DNA from: Luzula sylvatica
Lineage: Eukaryota > Streptophyta > Magnoliopsida > Poales > Juncaceae
Length of the DNA stretch: 64,000 nt
Assembly (NCBI GenBank): GCA_946800325.1
Contig: OX326961.1
Location: forward strand, 10,766,655-10,830,654
Direction: 5' to 3'
Within the stretch, counting starts at the first letter, position 1; each line of letters begins with the position of its first letter. Below are positions 59,168 through 64,000 of the stretch, in pieces. The notes beneath the pieces were generated by a model that had not been told where the DNA came from, searched no databases, and worked only from the letters and a program-made list of their open reading frames with translations. The position numbers were made by a program, and so were the translations under genes.

Positions 59168-59573
59168 AGAAATAAAACTGGAAAATAAGAAATTGTAAAC
59201 ATCATCAAATTAGATCCTGGAAAGAGTAAATATGAACTAGGAGTTCATGAATTAATTGTTTGCAATAACTTGCAAGTACATGATTTGATGCAAGCATTTT
59301 CCGGTATAAAATGCACATATTTGTAAAATAATTTTCTTGGATGACTGAAGTTTGATATGCGCCCGAAGCATAGTTGACCAATCGGTTCCATCAATCTAAA
59401 TCCAAGAAATTAGAAAGAGCATAATCAAAAGTTGGTATAATAGAAGTTGTTAATACTACTAATAAAATATATCCTTCTGAGAAGGATATTGAAAGATTAA
59501 TCGGTAGATGGCATGAATAAATGAATCCAGGTACCGGACAACATTGAATATGTTGAAAACAATGAGATCTCAA

Positions 59574-60624
59574 TGAAGGAAATACAGCTTTGGATCAACG
59601 GTAAAAGTGTACATATAAGGATATATGAACATGGATGTTCATGGGTTTGATTAAATGCATAATAGGATTGTGCAAAGTTAAGTTCCAGAGAGTGGTTCCT
59701 TCGAACGAACCGTAGGGTGCGTTCGAACGGACTGCTACGTGTATAAAATGATTTTATACATAATCATTCCAGAGAGTGTCCGTTCGAACGAATCTTGTAG
59801 TTCGTTCGAACGGATGGCTACGAATGTAATTATGGAATTAACACAGAAATGAGACAGAGAGTATACGTTTGAACGAACCATGGTGTTCGTTCGAACGGAT
59901 CTCTTCGGATATAAAAGGGCTTTTATACATTCTCATGACAGAAGCTGTTCGTTCGAACGAACATGCTGCTGGAAGTGTATATTGGATATACACAACCTTT
60001 CACCCAATCATTATCCTATTTTAGTATAAATATGATGTTTCTCTTGCTCCTCTAGTCAGACAAATCAGTTCATTCAGTCTAATCGAGACAAGAGAAGTTT
60101 TGTCCAGAAATTAGAGAGACTCTTATCAAGGTGTTGAAAGAGTGCGAAGAGAAAGAGAAAAGAGGAGAAAAGAGTTTTCCCCGTCTAGAGAATCGAAAGA
60201 AATCATGCAACTTCGCCGGCGCATCATCTAGGCAAGTGCATCCGCGACCGAGGTGCTACGACTCACGGTGGATACGGATAGAGGAGTTCGCACTTTGTGA
60301 CTCTTCGTTTGAGATCAAACCGGAGAAGAAAATGAGCAAAAGGCTGTGGAAGCGTGTGGGAATGAGACGCACGAAGACAACCGGAGACGTGTCAAGAGGG
60401 TGGGAGACGTGTGGTATGGGACGCACGGGCTAGTCACCAACGTGACACCGAAGGAGAGAAGGATGCGAGCGATCAACCCGCCATGCGTGATCAATTTCAC
60501 GTTGGTAATCGTCTATCCTACTTTGCATCGTACCCTCGATATCGAAGCGTGATCTCGGGATTTGGGAACCGGACCGGGCCTACTTATCCGCTGCGCGGGT
60601 CCAGGGTCGGGATAATTCCCTTCA
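59574..60624 (+). mobile_element. solo LTR of copia family A, 1051 bp
   Basis: It starts TGAAGGAAATACAGCTTTGG and ends GGGATAATTCCCTTCA, with a perfect 5-bp duplication CTCAA (59569-59573 and 60625-60629). The R/U5 half closely matches the family A LTRs at 51696 and 31747 (for example CATCATCTAGGCAAGTGCAT, GACGCACGGGCTAGTCACC). Its U3 has GTTCGTTCGAACGAAC-type palindromes instead of the CGTCATGACG type. Confidence 0.92.
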
Positions 60625-61691
60625 CTCAAAATTATGTCTCTACTAAAAAAAGATGGAACCGAAATGAAACTATAGTTATTGAGAAATTTGCATATGCACT
60701 TACAATTGATAATCAATGAAAACGAGAATCTAGTTTTAAATCAATTGAAAAGTGTCAACAAATCAAACTATTGGCCAAAACTAAATTCACATGACAATAT
60801 GAAATTTATGGACACGCAGTCCGAAAATATTTATCTTATAATGGTAGTGAAAAGGTATATTCATTTCAAAGTCCTTGAAGCACTCAAAATGTATCTTGTA
60901 TACATTATACCAGATTATTCATATGCTCATTGATTATAATATTCATGAAAATCCATAAAGGATTTAGAATGCTGAGCATATTATTTAAACTTTTGAGAGA
61001 TATGCACGAACCATAATACATCAAATAGCAAATATCTTTACATGAATTGAAGTAATCCGTGCATATATGAAATAATCATTTTAATATTGAAGGAATTCTA
61101 TATTGTATCAATGATCAAATTCGTAGATTATGTGTATTTGACTTATGACAATTAATGCTCCTGAAGAGTTCCAAAAGAATAAATTACTTAATTAAAGATT
61201 TTGAAACGAAAGATATTTGATACAAAATATTTTGTTATAGATTACAATACATAATTTCCTGGAGGAATTATGTATAATAGCTTGTGCAAAATATTGAACT
61301 CTATTCTTCGAAATAGTTGTATCCACGAGAGGGAGAAATAATACACAATGCACTCTTTTTGTCCTTGATCATGGTTTTGTCCCAACGGGTTTTCCTGACA
61401 AGTTTTTTTAATGAGGCCACCTATGATGCATATGGAACATAATAATATTGCACTATTTTTCCTTCGCTAGGAGTTTTGTCTCATTGGATTTTACCTAGTA
61501 AGATTTTCACAAGGCATATTTTTCTGATAAAGATGTCAAAGAAAAACTTCATGGCATCAATTCTACAATCACATATGCTTTATATTTCTCCATGATTTCA
61601 ATTCACTGGATACTACATCCTCACTTTTTTTGCGAGGTCTTTGAGGAGGCCGTTTCTTCATGCATACAAAAGAAATACATTCAAGGAGGAG

Positions 61692-62028
61692 TGTTATAAC
61701 TATATTGTATATATTAATGTGAATGTATTATTAGATTTATTTTGTATATCATGACAAATATACGTTGTGTGTTATGTATGAGTAGGGTATCACTCATGGT
61801 GTTGTGTTTTATGTATGTTTAGGACACCATCCAAGGTATTGTGTGTTATGTATGGTTAGGACACCATCCATGGTGTTGTGTGTGATATATGATAAGGCTA
61901 TATAAACTCCCCATTGTAATGGTATGAGAATATGAATTCAATGAAAGAGAAATAAAACATTCATTCTCTCATTTCTTCCCTCCTTCAGTATTGTTTCATT
62001 TTATCGCTAATCTAATTATTTTATAATA
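61692..62028 (+). repeat. LTR of old copia element (right copy)
   Basis: It begins TGTTATAACTATATTG right after the polypurine tract AAGGAGGAG and ends TTTTATAATA before CGTTATCAGCACGAAGCTC. TATA box TATATAAACTC near 61899. Compared with the left LTR it has one extra copy of a roughly 35-bp unit 'GTTAGGACACCATCCATGGTG'. Confidence 0.88.
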
Positions 62029-62530
62029 CGTTATCAGCACGAAGCTCTATTTTCTTGAATCTTAAAATTTCTGGTGAAGGTAAGACTATTTATTGTTTTT
62101 TTTTCTTCTCTTACAAACAAAGTTTTTTTTTTTCTTTTCTTCTCTTACAAACGAAGTTACAAACGAAGTTTGTATTATGACAAATCTAGCAAAGCTTTAA
62201 TTTGTTGTTTTGGACATATTAGACACAAACTATTTACCATAGGTCCTTGATGCGGAAATACATTTAGAAATCATGGGTCTCGTAGATACCATAAAAATGA
62301 AAAACAATGCATCAACTCAAGAAAAGGCAAAAAGAAACCATATTGCAAAATGCAATTTAATGAAAAAAGGGAACACCAATCATGATATTACGCATACCAT
62401 TGCAGAAGAACCTACACAATTTAATGAAAAAAAGGGAACACCAATTTGTTGCCTGACAAGAAAAACCAACAATCATTTCAACCACAAGGAGTGGCGCTAC
62501 ACGGCCGTCGTGGTTCCCCGAAGGTAAAGC
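62029..62530 (+). pseudogene. second gag start downstream of the right LTR
   Basis: The leader and gag start seen at 30612 recur here (CACGAAGCTCTATTTTC, TTACAAACAAAG, ATGACAAATCTAGCAAAGC, then VDTIKMKNNAST words), so the LTR is followed by another 5' internal region. The frame decays after about 62340. Confidence 0.7.
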
Positions 62531-62820
62531 ACCAATTGGATATCCTACGCAGCTTGGAGTCCTCGCTGTTTTCCATTTCATTGGATTTTTTATGCTCCGA
62601 CCCTTGTCCACGTCGAAACAGAAGTTGGATCCTAGTGGAGGCGCAAGGGCCATCTATGATTTTTTATCAAATTTTTTCGATCAAATTTTTTCTTGTGAAA
62701 TTATAACTGAGGCCTGAATATATCGCATATCATGATTTTTTATGAATCATATGTAAATTGTTTTGTGATAATGAATGGGTCCTTTTGTGAAATTAGTTGT
62801 TTTATTTTGTGTTTTCAGAA
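62531..62820. other. unassigned stretch before the satellite
   Basis: Slightly higher GC part (62490-62660) with short frames on both strands and no recognised family; possibly a fragment of an unrelated insertion. Confidence 0.35.
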
Positions 62821-64000
62821 GTCAGTATTGTCATATTTTTCGTAGCTGAAGACTAACACGTTCAAATTTCGACTTTTTTTCAAAAAAATTTGCAGAATTG
62901 AAAAAAATGAAGTCTTAACACTTGCAAACAAAAATCATTTCCTGTTACGAAAAATGAAGTCTTAAGCAAATTTTCAGTTTTTCTTCAAAATTATTGCAAA
63001 AATGCAAAAAAATTAGGTCTTAACAGCTTCGAAAAAATCAATTATCATATTTTTCTTGAAATGTCAAAATTGATGTCTAAAATAAGGACAATACTCAATT
63101 TTCTTGTTTTTTCTTGAGAGAATTAAGACCAAAACATGTAAATTTCTATTTTTTTCAAAAATTTCGCAAAAATACAAAAAGTGAAGCATAGCACCTCCAA
63201 AATAATTAATTATCATATTTTTGTACAAAATTCTAAAATTAATGTCTAAAATGAGCTAGATACTCAGTTTTCATGTTTTTCTAAAAGAAGTCCGTAACTG
63301 AAGACTAACACAATAAAATTTCTATTTTTTCCAAAAAATTAGAAAAATGCATAATGTGAAGTCTAAAACCTTAAAAATATAGATCTATTATATTTTTGAA
63401 TTTTTTTTTCCAAAATTGATGTATAGAAGGAGAGAAATACTCAATTTTCAATCTAAAAAATGCCATAATTGAAGACTAACACTTGCAAATTACAGTTTTT
63501 TATGAATTTTCCAAAAAATAATACAAAAAGTGAAGTGTAAAACATGCAAAAAGCTGAATTATTATATTTTTCTAAATAAATGCATAAAAAGATGTCTAAA
63601 ATGATCGAAATAATAATTATTCATTTTTTCCGAAAAAATCGGTAATTGAATAAAAACACTAGTAAATTTCGATTTTTTTCAAAATCATTGTTAAAATGTG
63701 AAATCTATCACCGTCGAAAATATCATGCATCAAATTTTCTAGAAAATGGCAAAAAAAAATAATTTCATGCCTTTTTCTAAAAAACTATGTAATTGAAGAC
63801 TAACATGTAAATTTCTATTCATTTACAAAAAAAATACGAAATAATGCAAAAATGCATTCTAACACCTGCAAGAAAAAAAAATCAATTTTCTCACTATTTG
63901 ATTTTTTTTTGCAAAATTGATGTCCAAAATAAGAAAAATATTCAGTTTTCATGTTTTCCTAAAAAACTCCGTAATTGAAGACAAACACAAGAAATTTTTT
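62820..64000. repeat. tandem satellite, monomer about 170 bp, runs past the window end
   Basis: Degenerate units containing, in order, 'TAATTGAAGACTAACAC', 'AAATTTCTATTTTTT', 'GCAAAAATGCAAAAAGTGAAG', 'CAATTATCATATTTTTC', 'AAAATTGATGTCTAAAATGAG' and 'TACTCAATTTTCATG'. The GTGAAGTCTAA-type landmark recurs near 63010, 63181, 63356, 63531, 63696 and 63852, i.e. every 156-175 bp. There is no coding content. Confidence 0.85.

Larger units (their letters stand above)
55073..61691 (+). pseudogene. pol and 3' region of the old copia element, heavily decayed
   Basis: Family resemblance survives in scattered words on the plus strand: SVCLTNLYCSHISTFETYL and LVINQKFT (55210-55300, GAG-pre-integrase part), QRRFNIYVGFESP (56052-56090, end of integrase region), and after the second solo LTR STKKRWNRNETIVIEKFAYA (60634-60700, before the reverse transcriptase). 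Between them are many stops and two inserted solo LTRs (56815-58139, 59574-60624). Near the end 'GTTTTGTCCCAACGGGTTTTCC' (61374) and a second version (61477) are the duplicated untranslated motif common upstream of the 3' LTR of such copia elements, followed by AAGGAGGAG, a good polypurine tract. Confidence 0.75.

Overview
The window looks like repeat-rich, low-GC nuclear DNA of a flowering plant, probably a eudicot. Supporting signs are a six-exon laccase gene, an intron-less pentatricopeptide-repeat (PPR) gene, Mutator-, CACTA-, hAT- and Helitron-type DNA transposons, Ty1/copia retrotransposons, and many (TA)n, (CT)n and (CA)n tracts. No rRNA, tRNA, CRISPR array, bacterial operon or clear virus was seen. 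Only two host genes look intact: the PPR gene (7672-9105, minus) and the laccase (six exons, 21333-26929, minus; my splicing gives 571 codons with no internal stop).

Region 1 (1-9.2 kb) holds a Mutator-like element (MULE, 283-6035). It has a 9-bp target duplication, a decayed MURA-type transposase and a decayed plant-mobile-domain (PMD) gene, and a hAT-type element sits inside its right terminal repeat. A 181-bp MITE and the PPR gene follow. Region 2 (9.2-21.2 kb) carries a Helitron ending 88 bp upstream of the PPR start codon, a Pack-MULE-like element (10088-12882), a lone gene-start fragment, a MULE terminal remnant, and a MULE (15360-20648) with a second, PMD-carrying MULE (15578-18281) nested in it. 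Region 3 (21.3-28.1 kb) is the laccase, whose two large introns have collected several MITEs in (TA)n tracts, and a Helitron upstream of it.

Region 4 (30.3-62.5 kb) is a nested retrotransposon complex. The outer layer is an old, heavily decayed copia element reading plus: LTR at 30312, gag remnant, pol remnants from about 55 to 61.7 kb, LTR at 61692, then a second gag start. Inside it lies a second copia family (A) as two 5'-truncated copies joined head to head at about 37130, with family A LTRs at 31158, 31747 and 51696. The plus copy is interrupted by a 2.3-kb solo LTR, a MITE and a 7.7-kb CACTA element with TNP2-like and TNPA-like genes. A second, non-autonomous CACTA lies at 52757-54951. 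Two solo LTRs with perfect 5-bp target duplications (56815-58139 and 59574-60624) interrupt the old pol region. The window ends in a roughly 170-bp tandem satellite (62.8-64.0 kb).

The observation I rate highest is that LTRs of copia family A share their first 50 or so bases and their R/U5 part but differ in the U3 middle. Two copies carry arrays of the palindrome TGCGTCATGACGCA, one carries GTTCGTTCGAACGAAC, and one has neither. The second palindrome also fills the upstream part of an LTR from another family nearby. This suggests exchangeable palindromic regulatory modules. Next come a shared 'TTTTGGTCC' tandem repeat in two Helitrons and a MULE, and two related MULEs that both carry PMD genes.
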